DNA of 61,708 nucleotides, from assembly GCA_024275485.1 (NCBI GenBank), contig JAJRZA010000012.1:1-61708 (forward strand), written 5' to 3'. The notes beneath the pieces are model-generated. The model saw only the letters and a list, made by a program, of their open reading frames with translations. It was not told the origin of the DNA and did not search any database. Shown piece after piece: positions 53,324 through 61,708 of this stretch (position 1 is the stretch's first letter; the number at the start of each line of letters is the position of its first letter). Origin of the DNA: Candidatus Krumholzibacteriota bacterium. Its GTDB lineage: Bacteria; Krumholzibacteriota; Krumholzibacteriia; LZORAL124-64-63. A program made the position numbers and the translations under genes.

Positions 53324-53580
53324 ACATGCCCCCAGAGTCTGAATATCTTTTTTAAAACATTTATTGTCAGCATACGGCAATCAAAACGTTTTACAACCAT
53401 TTTGACACAGATGGGACATGACATTCTGAAGATATCCAGTGTCTTTGCTATTTCCGTCAATAAACCAGAACGACGCCTGCCGTTCCTGCAGGCTGCCTAA
53501 AATCTCGCCTTTGTCTGGCACTTGCAGTATTTTGCAGAAACCAATCAACACTGGGATCAACCGGAACGGGAACCGTTTGC

Positions 53581-54102
53581 ATGTCAAAAATAATTCGTAT
53601 CGGGGCAAGCTCCTGTCTCCTGGGTGAGAATGTTCGCTACGATGGAGGCAACCGGCTCAACAGCTTTGTGACCGAAACGCTGGCCCGGAAATTTGAGCTT
53701 GTTGCGGTCTGTCCCGAATGGGAACTGGGCATGGGCGTGCCCAGGGAGACCGTTGATCTGGTAGGAAACGCCCCCGCACCCGCCATGATCGGCACCTACT
53801 CACGTAAAGACTGGACCCAACCCATGAACAACTGGGCTCGGCAACGGGTCGAAGAACTCGCTGAATTCTATTTGTGTGGTTTTGTTTTTAAAAAGGGAAG
53901 CCCCAGCTGCGGTGTTTCCCAGGTGCCAATCATTCAGAAATACAAGGAGCCTCTCCTTGAGGGACGAGGCCTCTTCGCCAGGGCTTTCATGGAGGCCAAT
54001 CCCGAGGTGCCCGTGGAAGATGAGCTACGTCTGGAAGATCCTTCGGTGCGGGAGGATTTCCTGGATCGGGTCTACTCATTTGCCCGCAGAATTTCTCCCT
54101 AG
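53581..54102 (+). CDS. DUF523-family protein
   Basis: The 173-residue protein is a DUF523 member: 'IGASSCLLGENVRYDGGNRL' at the N-terminus, 'LVAVCPEWELGMGVPRETV', and 'FVFKKGSPSCGV' with conserved cysteines. The family may bind an iron-sulfur cluster or sulfide; no reaction is established here. It stands alone on the plus strand, divergent from the EAL-HDOD gene and convergent with the methyltransferase. Confidence 0.9.
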   Translation: MSKIIRIGASSCLLGENVRYDGGNRLNSFVTETLARKFELVAVCPEWELGMGVPRETVDLVGNAPAPAMIGTYSRKDWTQPMNNWARQRVEELAEFYLCGFVFKKGSPSCGVSQVPIIQKYKEPLLEGRGLFARAFMEANPEVPVEDELRLEDPSVREDFLDRVYSFARRISP

Positions 54103-54184
54103 CAGGCTTTGCCTCCCTCAAGTCCGCGATACTGCCCTATTCGGGCTACAAAGTTGGGCCGGTCGTTCCATATGGTCTAGTGCG

Positions 54185-54937
54185 CTACCTGGTCTTAACA
54201 AAGACCGCGTGCCCATTGACGTTTTGCACACACACCAGATCGTCCCGCGATTCCTCTTCGTGCACCAGTTGAGTGATGCCGGTGGTACTGGCAAATCCAA
54301 AATCATCAAAGACGATCACTGCACCGACAGGGAGTCTGGGCCAGACCCAATCCAGAACATCTTTTCCTGATTGATATACATCCACGTCTATATGGCAAAA
54401 ACGAAATTTTCGGTCGGCTACCTGGTGGGCCGTGTCCTCGGGAAAAATCCCCTGGAGAATCCGGATGTTGGACAGATCCAGCTTGTCGATCAATTTCTCG
54501 ACCACGGAGATCGAGGTGTCGGCATGTTCACCACCGCTATAGGATGAATCTTCGTCCCCGGTTTTGACCACCCCTTCAAAGGTATCGCACAGAAAAGCCT
54601 CGCAATCCAAACCGAGATTTTTCGCCCGGCGACCCAGCAGGCACCCGGTGCCCCCGCGCCAGGTTCCGACCTCGATCACATCTCCAGGCAAGTGGGCCAC
54701 CTGGCTCAACAAGTGCCAGAGTTCGTAACAGCGAAGAAGATCGACCAGGGTGTAGTCTTTGATAATGTCGTGGCAGGCCTGGAACTCCTTGTCCAGAAGC
54801 CATGGACTGTAGGTGGCCCAGGGCATGATCAGCGAATCCCGTTTGGGATCGAGGCCCGGCTCAACCAGGGTTTTTCGCGCCTGGAAAATCAGCTTTTCAA
54901 GCATCCGTTTTCCGTTTTTGGCGACCAGTTTTTTCAT
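54185..54937 (-). CDS. TylF/MycF-type methyltransferase
   Basis: The 250-residue protein shows 'LLSQVAHLPGDVIEVGTWRGGTGCLLGRRA' (SAM loop), 'FLCDTFEGV', 'FRFCHIDVDVYQSGKDVLDWVWPRL' and 'AVIVFDDFGF', the marks of the TylF family of sugar or macrolide O-methyltransferases. Outside antibiotic clusters, members often modify surface glycans, which is a plausible role here. The ATG at 54937 is after GGGAGAT; the longer frame is not conserved-looking. Confidence 0.88.
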   Translation of the reverse strand: MKKLVAKNGKRMLEKLIFQARKTLVEPGLDPKRDSLIMPWATYSPWLLDKEFQACHDIIKDYTLVDLLRCYELWHLLSQVAHLPGDVIEVGTWRGGTGCLLGRRAKNLGLDCEAFLCDTFEGVVKTGDEDSSYSGGEHADTSISVVEKLIDKLDLSNIRILQGIFPEDTAHQVADRKFRFCHIDVDVYQSGKDVLDWVWPRLPVGAVIVFDDFGFASTTGITQLVHEEESRDDLVCVQNVNGHAVFVKTR

Positions 54938-55032
54938 ATTCTGAAAATCTCCCGGAATGGCGGACTGGGCTGACGACTCCCAACATAAAAAGTCACCAAA
55001 CGGGTTCAGGCAAGGGGGAAATTGGGAGGGAG

Positions 55033-55920
55033 CTACATCAGCGCGTCGGTCACCAGCAAGGCCGAAACCCAAAGGGCAAAGGTATTGATCTCCATGAAGC
55101 GGATCCGGCAACTGCGCACAAAGGCCGCTCGCAGGTCGGCCGCCAGCTCACCGTCGCGATCCAACACCTCGATTTTCAGCAAAGCAACGCTGCGAATCAC
55201 CACCAGCAATCCAGCTCCACCAATGAGGTATGCCAGCACCGGACGTTGCAAAAGGGCAAACAGGGGCAGCAGCAACGCAGCAACACAAACCGCGGCGATC
55301 CACAGGAAGGTCAACTTCACTATCTGACGACGGTCAAATCGATCGAACATGGACGGCAGGCCGCCTTCGAGGTAATCGTTCTCGTAAAATAACAACAGCA
55401 GCCAGAAGTGCGGGATTTGCCAGATAAAAAAGAAAAAGGCCACTAGATGAATGGTTGGATCGTTCAGGTAACCACCGGCCGCCACCCAGCCGACCACCGG
55501 CGGCAGGGCACCGATCAGCGCTCCGGGCAAAGCGGCAAAGGGTGTGGTTCGTTTAAGCGGAGTGTAGATGCCATTGTAAACCACCGCTGCGGCCAAGCCC
55601 AACAAGGCTGCCGCGGGAGAGCCCAGAGCCAGAATCAGCGACCCAACCATCAGCAGGGAAACGGCCAGCAACGCGGCCCCAATCCGGGATACTCTTCCAG
55701 ACGGAATAGGCCGCCCGGCCGTGCGCGCCATTCGCGCGTCCAGCCGGGAATCCTGAACCTGGTTCAGTGCCGCCGCCCCGCAGGCCTGCAGCAGAATACC
55801 CACAAGAACAGGAGCCAGATTCCAGTCGAATTGCCCTCGCGCCAGCACATACCCCACCAGGGTGGTGACGGTCGAGGCCACCGTGATGCGCAATTTCAGC
55901 AGTTCCAGCCAGGCTCTCAT
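55033..55920 (-). CDS. ctaB: Protoheme IX farnesyltransferase (haem O synthase)
   Basis: The 295-residue UbiA-family enzyme has the haem O synthase motifs: 'LKLRITVASTVTTLVGYVLA', 'AALNQVQDSRLDARMARTAGRPIPSG' (first Asp-rich site), 'TTPFAALPGALIGALPPVVGW', 'WQIPHFW' and 'NDYLEGGLPSMF'. About seven to nine helices are visible. It makes haem O for the terminal oxidase. It lies 9 bp after the coxB remnant and is intact, unlike the oxidase subunits beside it. Confidence 0.92.
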   Translation of the reverse strand: MRAWLELLKLRITVASTVTTLVGYVLARGQFDWNLAPVLVGILLQACGAAALNQVQDSRLDARMARTAGRPIPSGRVSRIGAALLAVSLLMVGSLILALGSPAAALLGLAAAVVYNGIYTPLKRTTPFAALPGALIGALPPVVGWVAAGGYLNDPTIHLVAFFFFIWQIPHFWLLLLFYENDYLEGGLPSMFDRFDRRQIVKLTFLWIAAVCVAALLLPLFALLQRPVLAYLIGGAGLLVVIRSVALLKIEVLDRDGELAADLRAAFVRSCRIRFMEINTFALWVSALLVTDALM

Positions 55921-55929
55921 GCTGCGTCC

Positions 55930-56785
55930 CTACTTCAGAGTTTTGAAATATTCGATGAGGGCGTCGATTTCCTCATCCGTGATCTGGCCCTCCATGGGCG
56001 GCATCAAGGCGGGATGTCCTTCAACGATATCGGCCATGGGGTCCAAAATGCTGCGCCGAATGTATTCTTCGTCCACGAGGATTTCATGCACTTCATCACC
56101 GGTTTTGACCAGCTCCGTGCGACCAAACAAACCTTTGTAAGACGGACCAATCAGTTTGGTACCATCTGATGTATGACAAGCCACGCAACCCTTGATGGAC
56201 AGTAATTTTTCAGGGCTGATGGGTCCGGTGTTCGCCTTCAGCCAGTCGTCAAATTCCGCCGGCGGCAAGGAGACTACCTTGGACAACATCTGACTGTGTT
56301 TTTCGCCGCAATATTCCGCACAGAAAACCGTGAATTCACCATCGCGAACCGTTTCGAACCAGGCGTGGTTTTCGCGACCCGGCATGCAGTCTTCCTTCAA
56401 CCGAAAATCCGGCACGAAGAAGCTGTGAATCAAGTCGGAGGACCTTAATTTCAAGGATACGGGTTTGCCTGTGGCACGTACAATTCGGCCGATTGAACTC
56501 CGTTGGAGTATTCAAACGACCAGGACCACATTCGGGCATTGACGATGACCTCCATGGCATCATCCGGGATGTCGCGCATGACCTTGAAGCCTGCCCAGCC
56601 GTAATAGAACATCACCATGACCAGGATGGTGGGCAGCACCGTCCAGAGTATTTCCAACCGTTTGCTGTCTTCAATCTGTGCGGGATTGGGATTTGTGGAA
56701 CGACGATATTTCACGATGAAGTAAATCAGGACCGCCGTGATGCCTAAAAGCAGGATCACCGACGAGCCCAGGATCAACCAACCGG
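55930..56785 (-). pseudogene. coxB: Cytochrome c oxidase subunit II (caa3 type), truncated 5' and frameshifted
   Basis: The 3' frame encodes 'LRSSDLIHSFFVPDFRLKED', the CuA site 'CAEYCGEKHSQM' and a fused cytochrome c ('GCVACHTSDGTK ... MEGQITDEEIDALIEYFKTL'), i.e. a caa3-type subunit II. The 5' frame encodes the second half of the membrane region and 'SWSFEYSNGVQSAELYV'. The two frames meet at about 56470, where one base is missing: frame 1 reads 'VPQANPYP-stop', whereas adding one base gives the expected V-P-T-G-K-P-V-S-L. The first transmembrane helix is absent, joined instead to a ctaD fragment. If real, no working subunit II is made. Confidence 0.9.
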
Positions 56786-56960
56786 ATGGCCAACCCGAGC
56801 AACATTCCCACCAGAAAAAATACGAACATGACGGACGCGTACATCAGGGCAATTCGCTTGTGGTCGGTGGTGGTCAACCATCCCATGATGCCCGGGCGAC
56901 CAGGAGGGTTGTCCAGGTAGCTGCCCGTTCTGCCCAATCCGCTGCATGGCTTTCGGTCAT
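56786..56960 (-). pseudogene. ctaD: Cytochrome c oxidase subunit I, N-terminal remnant
   Basis: Only about 50 codons of subunit I remain: 'NPPGRPGIMGWLTTTDHKRI', 'ALMYASVMFVFFLVGMLLGL', the first helix region of CtaD. An ATG at 56960, with GGAGG 8 bp upstream, fits as its start, but the first few codons are in another frame, which indicates a small frameshift. After 'LAIR' the sequence changes to subunit II. The catalytic haem a3-CuB part is gone. The gene follows the sco stop by 4 bp, the normal operon position. Confidence 0.85.
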
Positions 56961-56964
56961 GGAA

Positions 56965-57750
56965 TCAAGCCTCCTTTTGCCGGTGACGGCGCGTGCTGAA
57001 GTAGAGGAAAACAATAAAAAACAGAAAGCTGGTTATCATGACCACCCCGACGACCCGCGCCAAATTGAACACGTAGGTGCGGCCCACCGGGTCATAGCTG
57101 AAACAGAACTGCAACAGGCGGGCTGTAGTGGGTACAACCTTACCCTGGGCGGCTTCGTACACGCCCATTTCGAAATCGAACGGCAAGAACTTCACCCCGT
57201 AGAAATACCGCACGATCTTGCGCTGGGGCGACAGGATAACGATGCCGCCAGGATGTGTGTATTCCTTACCGGCACGTTTGTAATGAAACCCTGCGGCTTT
57301 GGTGAAACGAGCAATGTTTTCGGCATCACCCGTAAAAAACCGCCAGGTTTCTTCGGGCAGGGGGCGGCCCACCAATGCGAGGTAGTTCTTGCGCTTGGCC
57401 CTGGCCATTTCCGGCGAATCCTTGGGCTCAAAGCTGACGGTCAACAATTGGAAGGGTTGTTTTTTCAGATCCAGATTGCTTTTTCCCAGAATATCCGCCA
57501 TCTCGTTGAGCAACGGCGTGCAAATGCCGGGACACTCGAAATATACAAAATTCAGGATGGTCGGTTTGTCGATGAACTCGGCCATGTTGACTTGTTGCCC
57601 GTATTCATCGGTCAAAAAGATGTCCCCGGGGATGTACTCACCCAGATGTTCATCAAAATCCACAACGGTGGATTCGGCCGTCTCTTCCTGTGCCCCTGCA
57701 CCGATGACTCCAGCAAACACGATAAAGGCCACGACAAGGACTGAGATCAA
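56965..57750 (-). CDS. SCO1/SenC-type copper chaperone for cytochrome oxidase
   Basis: The 261-residue protein has a signal segment (VLVVAFIVFAGVIGAGA), a thioredoxin-like SCO domain with 'NFVYFECPGICTPLLNEM' (CxxxC) and a conserved His in 'KEYTHPGGIVILSP'. A C-terminal membrane helix (VVGVVMITSFLFFIVFLYF) anchors it. SCO inserts copper into the CuA centre of subunit II. The start is TTG at 57750, overlapping the previous stop (TTGA). It is intact next to damaged oxidase genes. Confidence 0.9.
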   Translation of the reverse strand: MISVLVVAFIVFAGVIGAGAQEETAESTVVDFDEHLGEYIPGDIFLTDEYGQQVNMAEFIDKPTILNFVYFECPGICTPLLNEMADILGKSNLDLKKQPFQLLTVSFEPKDSPEMARAKRKNYLALVGRPLPEETWRFFTGDAENIARFTKAAGFHYKRAGKEYTHPGGIVILSPQRKIVRYFYGVKFLPFDFEMGVYEAAQGKVVPTTARLLQFCFSYDPVGRTYVFNLARVVGVVMITSFLFFIVFLYFSTRRHRQKEA

Positions 57751-58235
57751 TTTTGGGCCTGTGTTGGGAAACAGGCCTTTCTAAGGGTGTACATCTCGTC
57801 TGAAGTCAATCCCTGGCCAATCACCGCCGCTCCATAAACAAATGCGATCACCACCAGGCTGATGGGTGCCGCCCACATCATCTCTGCGGTTTCCCCGATC
57901 AGGCCTTGAGCCCAGCCGTAAACCAATCCGGCCAGACCGGCAAAGGCCAAAATGCCGTAAACAGCCATAAAACCAGTCCAAACGTGGGGATGGGGGCTGA
58001 ATCTACCCACCAATACGCTCCCGTTTTCCTCTTTTCGCAGGCTGAGATTGAGATATGGCGAAAGGAACGAACGCTTCTCCCGTGGTAACTGTACAAAAGC
58101 GTGCTGCTTGAGGACCATGCCATCGACTGGGTATCGTTTGGAACGCAGAATTCGATCCAGACATTCAAAAACCGCCTCTTCATTGCTTCCCAAAGAGATG
58201 GTGAATTTTGGTTTCATTCTTGGTTTTGGAACCAT
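57747..58235 (-). CDS. Two-helix membrane protein at the head of the oxidase operon
   Basis: The 162-residue protein has a soluble N-terminal part (about 1-85; 'FTISLGSNEEAVFECLDRILRSKRYPVDGMVL', 'SPYLNLSLRKEENG') and two membrane helices (MAVYGILAFAGLAGLVYGWA; APISLVVIAFVYGAAVIGQG). It overlaps sco by 4 bp. Similar small proteins accompany sco/cox genes in related bacteria, but I cannot name its function. GGATGGGAAG lies before the ATG. Confidence 0.72.
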   Translation of the reverse strand: MVPKPRMKPKFTISLGSNEEAVFECLDRILRSKRYPVDGMVLKQHAFVQLPREKRSFLSPYLNLSLRKEENGSVLVGRFSPHPHVWTGFMAVYGILAFAGLAGLVYGWAQGLIGETAEMMWAAPISLVVIAFVYGAAVIGQGLTSDEMYTLRKACFPTQAQN

Positions 58236-58680
58236 GGTAGCTTCCCATCCTCAATCCAGCTCCAATGCTTGTCTGGATTTTATAGTATTTGGATCGTTTT
58301 TATCCTAATTAATAAATGAAATCTACAATTAAAAAGTTTACCCCGCAACGCAGCTTCAAAATTCTCTGAAAATCCTCCCGCAAAGGGCGACCCACTTTTT
58401 TTCTCCAATGAAAACAAATTTTCTCAGGTTTTTTTCCCAATATTTTTTTTGAGGCTTAACTCCTACCAGGACCATCACTTCTCAGCAAATCATGCCCAAA
58501 ATTCAAAAACCTCCCCTTTTGTGATAGATTCATCTCAGACAAATAATAAATTATTTCATATAATAATCTAACAAAACAGTAGGCCAATAGAGTATAATAT
58601 CAAAAACTGGTGGTGATGCATTCCAAATTATTGTAAACTCGTATGAGTTAACTGTCTCCCCCTTCCACAAGAGGTTGAAA
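58236..58680. other. AT-rich divergent promoter region before the secreted protease
   Basis: About 445 bp of clearly AT-rich sequence with no gene separates the divergent oxidase operon and protease gene. A TATAAT hexamer lies at 58593-58598, about 80 bp before the protease start. Its -35 position (58570-58575) is poor, so the promoter assignment is tentative. Confidence 0.55.
58593..58598 (+). promoter_or_regulatory. Candidate -10 box of the protease gene
   Basis: TATAAT on the coding strand with a weak upstream -35. Transcription would start near 58605 and give a leader of about 75 bases. An activator may be needed. Confidence 0.4.
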
Positions 58681-61191
58681 ATGAGTCTCGTTAAAATCCC
58701 CTGTTCGACTCAGATTGTCCGGGGCATTGCCCTGATTTCTCTGATTGCTCTGGCCGGTATCGCCACCGCTGCCAGCCCATTGGCCCTGGAAGGCCCCGTT
58801 GGCCCCACTCTGGCCGAAAAAGCCACCAATAGCCTATCCGCATTCAACGCCAACACGGTGGATGAAACCAAAGAACGCGCCGAAGATCTCGTGCGCGAAG
58901 AAGAAGGTCTTCCCCCGCGGTTTGCCATCCCTCAACTGGTCAGCATCAATCCCGAGACCGATGGCTCCTGGGAAAACCTCGACTCCGGTTACCAGCTTTG
59001 GCGCCTTCGCGTTCAGGCTCCCGGTGCCCTGAGCCTGAACTTTGGCTTCACCGGCTACGAGCTGCCCAAGAACTCCCGTCTGAGCATCTACCCCACCGAC
59101 TATGTGGGCCTGGAAGATGTGCGCGGCGTTCGTGTTTTCACCGAATTCGACAACGACGCCCACGGTGAACTGTGGACTCCTGTGGTGATCAGCGACGATG
59201 TCGTCATTGAGCTGCTCATTCCCGCCGCCTCCCGCGGTGATTACACTCTGCGTCTGGGCTCCATCAACAACGGTTACCGCTTCTTTGGTGAAGACCTGTT
59301 CGACAAATCCGGCTCCTGCAACAACGACGTTATCTGCCCCATTGGGGACGACTGGCGCAGCGAAATCAACTCCGTTGGCGTCATCTCAACCGGTGGCGGT
59401 ACTTTTTGCACCGGTAGCATGCTGAACAACACCGCCGAAGACGGGTCCCCCTACTTCCTGACCGCCAACCACTGTGGCATCAACACCGCCAACGACCAGT
59501 CCCTGGTTGTCTACTGGAACTTCCAGAGCCCCGTTTGTGGTCAGCAGGGCGGCGGTTCCCTGAGCGATTTCCAGACTGGTTCAACCCACCTGGCCAGCAG
59601 CTCCGCTTCGGATTTCACGCTGGTTCTGATGGATGATCCCGTGAACCCAGATCACAATGTGACTTTCGGCGGTTGGGACCGCAGCGACAACGACGCCACC
59701 AGCGCCGTGGCCATCCACCACCCGAACACTGATGAGAAAAGCATCAGCTTCGAGTACGATCCCACCACCACGACTACTTACCTGCAGAACGCTGTGCCCG
59801 GCAACGGAACCCACATCCGCGTCACCGATTGGGACGACGGAACCACCGAACCCGGGTCCTCCGGTTCCCCCTTGTACGACCAGAACCACCGCGTTATCGG
59901 TCAGTTGCATGGTGGTTATGCCTCCTGCTCCAGCCAGACTTCCGATTGGTATGGCCGTTTTTCCGTGTCCTTCCCTGCCATTGCCCAGTACCTGGATCCG
60001 CTGAACACCGGCGACATGGCCATCGACACCTTCGATCCCGGCGCCGTCGGCCTGAAGGTCACTCCAAGCAGTCCCTTTATCTCCCAGGGTAACTCCGGCG
60101 GTCCTTTCACTCCTTCGAGCAAAGACTACACCCTGGTCAACCAAAGCGACTTCCCTCTGAACTATTCCGTGACCAGTGATGCGAACTGGGCCACCGTCGC
60201 CGACGGCAGCGGCACCCTTGCCGTGGGTGGAACCGCCATCATCACCGTCTCGATCAACAGCAACGCCGACGCCTTTGGCAACGGTACCTACAACGGCCGG
60301 ATCAGTTTCCTCAACCTCACCGACGGTGAAGGCGATACCATTCGTATCGTCAACCTGCAGGTGGGTGTGCCCGAAATGGTTTACAGCTACAACATGGACA
60401 CAGACCCCCAGTGGACCATGGAGGGCCAATGGGCCTACGGGACCCCCACCGGTAATGGCGGTGTGGACCACGGAAACGCCGACCCCAGCAGTGGCGCCAC
60501 CGGCATCTATGTCATTGGTTACAACCTGAACGGCGACTACACCAACGACATGCCTGAAACCCACATGACCACCTCAGCCATCGACATCACCGACCTTTCC
60601 GCGGTCAGTGTGAAATTCCAGCGATACCTGAACGTGGAACAACCCGCCTACGATCATGCTCACCTGAAGGTCAGCACCGACGGTTCCAGCTTCACCAGTG
60701 TCTGGAGCAACGGCGGAGAAGTCACCGACAGTGGTTGGACCCAATATGAATACGATCTGAGCGCGGTAGTCGCCGGAGCCTCCACCATGTACCTGCGCTG
60801 GACCATGGGCACCACCGACAGCAGCTGGTTGTACAGTGGCTGGAACATCGACGATGTGGAGATCTGGGGCCTGCGCCCGAGCAACGATCTCTCCGGCGTG
60901 GATGGCGTTCCCGGTTACAAAATGAGTTTGGGCAACTACCCCAACCCATTCAACCCCATGACCCAGGTTTCCTTCGCCATCGAAGCTGACGGTCATGCCA
61001 TGATCAACATCTACAATGTGCAGGGACAGCTTGTGCGCCGTCTGGTTGACGGCAACCTGGCTGCCGGCACCCATCAGGTGACCTGGGACGGACGCGACCA
61101 GTCCGGCCTGCAGGTTGGCAGTGGCGTGTACTTTGCCCGCCTGATCTCGGGTGGACAGATTGCCGAGCACAAGATGGTTCTCTTGAAATAA
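58681..61191 (+). CDS. Secreted trypsin-like serine protease with FlgD-like C-terminal domain
   Basis: The 836-residue protein has a signal peptide (GIALISLIALAGIATA), an N-terminal propeptide-like region (about 30-210), a trypsin-like catalytic domain ('GTFCTGSMLNN', His in 'LTANHCG', Asp in 'SDFTLVLMDDP', Ser in 'EPGSSGSPLYD'), a BACON-like beta domain ('PFTPSSKDYTLVNQSDFPLNYSV') and a jelly-roll-like region. The last 80 residues have 'NYPNPFNPMTQVSF' and 'GQLVRRLVDGNLAAGTHQVTWDGRD', the FlgD-like/type-A sorting tail common in FCB bacteria. The ATG at 58681 follows GAGGT; the in-frame TTG at 58675 overlaps the site. Confidence 0.93.
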   Translation: MSLVKIPCSTQIVRGIALISLIALAGIATAASPLALEGPVGPTLAEKATNSLSAFNANTVDETKERAEDLVREEEGLPPRFAIPQLVSINPETDGSWENLDSGYQLWRLRVQAPGALSLNFGFTGYELPKNSRLSIYPTDYVGLEDVRGVRVFTEFDNDAHGELWTPVVISDDVVIELLIPAASRGDYTLRLGSINNGYRFFGEDLFDKSGSCNNDVICPIGDDWRSEINSVGVISTGGGTFCTGSMLNNTAEDGSPYFLTANHCGINTANDQSLVVYWNFQSPVCGQQGGGSLSDFQTGSTHLASSSASDFTLVLMDDPVNPDHNVTFGGWDRSDNDATSAVAIHHPNTDEKSISFEYDPTTTTTYLQNAVPGNGTHIRVTDWDDGTTEPGSSGSPLYDQNHRVIGQLHGGYASCSSQTSDWYGRFSVSFPAIAQYLDPLNTGDMAIDTFDPGAVGLKVTPSSPFISQGNSGGPFTPSSKDYTLVNQSDFPLNYSVTSDANWATVADGSGTLAVGGTAIITVSINSNADAFGNGTYNGRISFLNLTDGEGDTIRIVNLQVGVPEMVYSYNMDTDPQWTMEGQWAYGTPTGNGGVDHGNADPSSGATGIYVIGYNLNGDYTNDMPETHMTTSAIDITDLSAVSVKFQRYLNVEQPAYDHAHLKVSTDGSSFTSVWSNGGEVTDSGWTQYEYDLSAVVAGASTMYLRWTMGTTDSSWLYSGWNIDDVEIWGLRPSNDLSGVDGVPGYKMSLGNYPNPFNPMTQVSFAIEADGHAMINIYNVQGQLVRRLVDGNLAAGTHQVTWDGRDQSGLQVGSGVYFARLISGGQIAEHKMVLLK

Positions 61192-61220
61192 GATCGCATC
61201 TCTTGTTGATTCTCTTTCAG

Positions 61221-61259
61221 CCGGTCGCCAAACCCCCTAGGGCTTGGCGACCGGTTTTT
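61221..61259 (+). terminator. Intrinsic terminator of the protease gene
   Basis: A perfect 11-bp stem (CCGGTCGCCAA/TTGGCGACCGG) with a 12-base loop is followed by TTTTT. It ends just before the stop of the convergent RND fragment. Confidence 0.95.
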
Positions 61260-61269
61260 CAACCGCCTG

Positions 61270-61569
61270 CTAGGGTTCCAGTTTATCAAACTGCCCCTCC
61301 TTCCGCCCCCATTTCACAAACAGAACCGGCACGACAACGAGGTTCAGGAAGGTCGCCGTAATGAGCCCACCAAGAATCACGGTGGCCATCGGTGACTGCA
61401 ATTCCGAGCCGGGCTGATCGGCCGCAAGTGCTAGCGGCACCAACGCCAATCCCGTGGTCATCGTCGTCATGAGGATTGGGCTCAGCCGCTCCAGCGAACC
61501 CTGGATCACGGCTTCGTACAGCGGCTTGCTTTCCTGATCGATCAAGTGGTTGTAATGCGAAACCAGCGG
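61270..61569 (-). pseudogene. RND efflux permease C-terminal fragment (AcrB/CusA-type)
   Basis: The frame encodes the last about 100 residues of an RND pump: 'SHYNHLIDQESKPLYEAVIQ', 'RLSPILMTTMTTGLALVPLAL', 'SELQSPMATVILGGLITATFLNLVVVPVLF', a well-conserved C-terminal transporter end. Upstream, the match stops at about 61567, where the frame meets a stop (61570-61572) and the sequence no longer looks like an RND protein. The gene has either been cut by an insertion or the window joins two sources. The rest of the pump is not in view. Confidence 0.75.
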
Positions 61570-61572
61570 TCA

Positions 61573-61708
61573 TTGAAACAGCGGGGCCATCGGGTGCGAC
61601 CTTGCAATTGTTGACCGAGGCTGGGCAGAAGATGGCAATCGACCAGCCGGACCCATCGCAGGACAAGCCGCAGGGGAGGGTGCGTCAGGCGGCGGCTCGG
61701 TGTTGGGC
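61573..61708. other. Unidentified sequence beyond the RND breakpoint
   Basis: An open plus-strand frame crosses this stretch without a stop ('IETAGPSGATLQLLTEAGQK', then 'PDPSQDKPQGRVRQ') and leaves the window. I cannot assign it to a family. It may belong to an inserted element or to a mis-joined contig end. Confidence 0.35.

Noticed and set aside
53381-53608. Small minus-strand open frame between the EAL-HDOD and DUF523 genes
   Set aside because: No signal, motif or ribosome site, and it covers the region where both divergent promoters should lie.
58681-61191. FlgD-like protease tail as proof of a type IX secretion system
   Set aside because: This tail also occurs in bacteria where T9SS has not been shown, and no secretion-system gene is in the window.

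Overview
The window reads as a chromosomal segment from a Gram-negative, probably uncultured bacterium of the FCB/Krumholzibacteria-Eisenbacteria type. The taxonomy is an inference. It rests on the secreted protease whose tail combines a 'YPNPFNP' motif with a FlgD-like domain, many signal-peptide and lipoprotein genes, outer-membrane porins, PEGA and PPC-like surface domains, and a caa3-type oxidase locus. Most genes are densely packed. I saw no tRNA, rRNA, CRISPR array or prophage, and the only sequence looking foreign to its surroundings is at the extreme right end.

Layout. 0.2-4.5 kb: rlmH, a PEGA-domain membrane protein, a large lipoprotein and a secreted PPC-like protein. 5-9.4 kb: two small unknown genes, an octaheme tetrathionate-reductase-type cytochrome, a 135-bp nested palindrome and an aminotransferase. 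9.4-15.5 kb: a sigma-factor-like gene without region 4, a beta-propeller histidine kinase with a clear sigma70 promoter, a beta-CASP nuclease, a HAD phosphatase and a cysteine-repeat secreted protein. 15.7-22.2 kb: a tight five-gene minus-strand operon (SH3 protein, M48 lipoprotein protease, CHASE2 adenylate cyclase, metallo-beta-lactamase-fold protein, MscS channel with a cyclic-nucleotide domain). 22.3-31.3 kb: a rhodanese, a primary-type sigma factor, a patatin, an arylsulfatase remnant, a CadC-TolB-like regulator, a thioredoxin-like protein and a pseudouridine synthase-methyltransferase fusion.

31.3-37.5 kb: a tightly overlapped minus-strand operon with a tandem NosL protein, a small membrane protein, a FtsX-type permease and its ATPase, a cysteine-bearing membrane protein, a second NosL-like protein and a SafE/DsbD_2-type protein. 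It looks like a copper or thiol trafficking module, and no nosZ is present. 37.7-49.8 kb: ettA, a DUF1566-like membrane protein, a second PPC-like protein, an M14 peptidase, two TTG-initiated porins, a DinB protein and an NTF2-M28 peptidase. 49.8-55 kb: ovoA (ovothiol synthesis) coupled to the M28 gene, an EAL-HDOD protein, a DUF523 protein and a TylF-type methyltransferase. 55-58.2 kb: a cytochrome oxidase locus (ctaB, coxB, ctaD, sco) in which ctaD is almost entirely missing and coxB is frameshifted. 58.7-61.2 kb: the secreted protease. The last 440 bp hold a truncated RND efflux pump tail next to unrelated sequence.

The signals I consider most worth follow-up are: (1) an almost identical 15-residue C-terminus (T-F-D-x-x-K-S-x-Y-R-end) on two otherwise different secreted proteins, which looks like a protein-sorting tag; (2) the operon that appears to hold a cyclic-nucleotide synthase, a possible hydrolase and a cyclic-nucleotide-gated channel together; (3) the NosL/ABC/SafE operon; (4) the 135-bp nested palindrome; (5) the collapsed oxidase and arylsulfatase genes.
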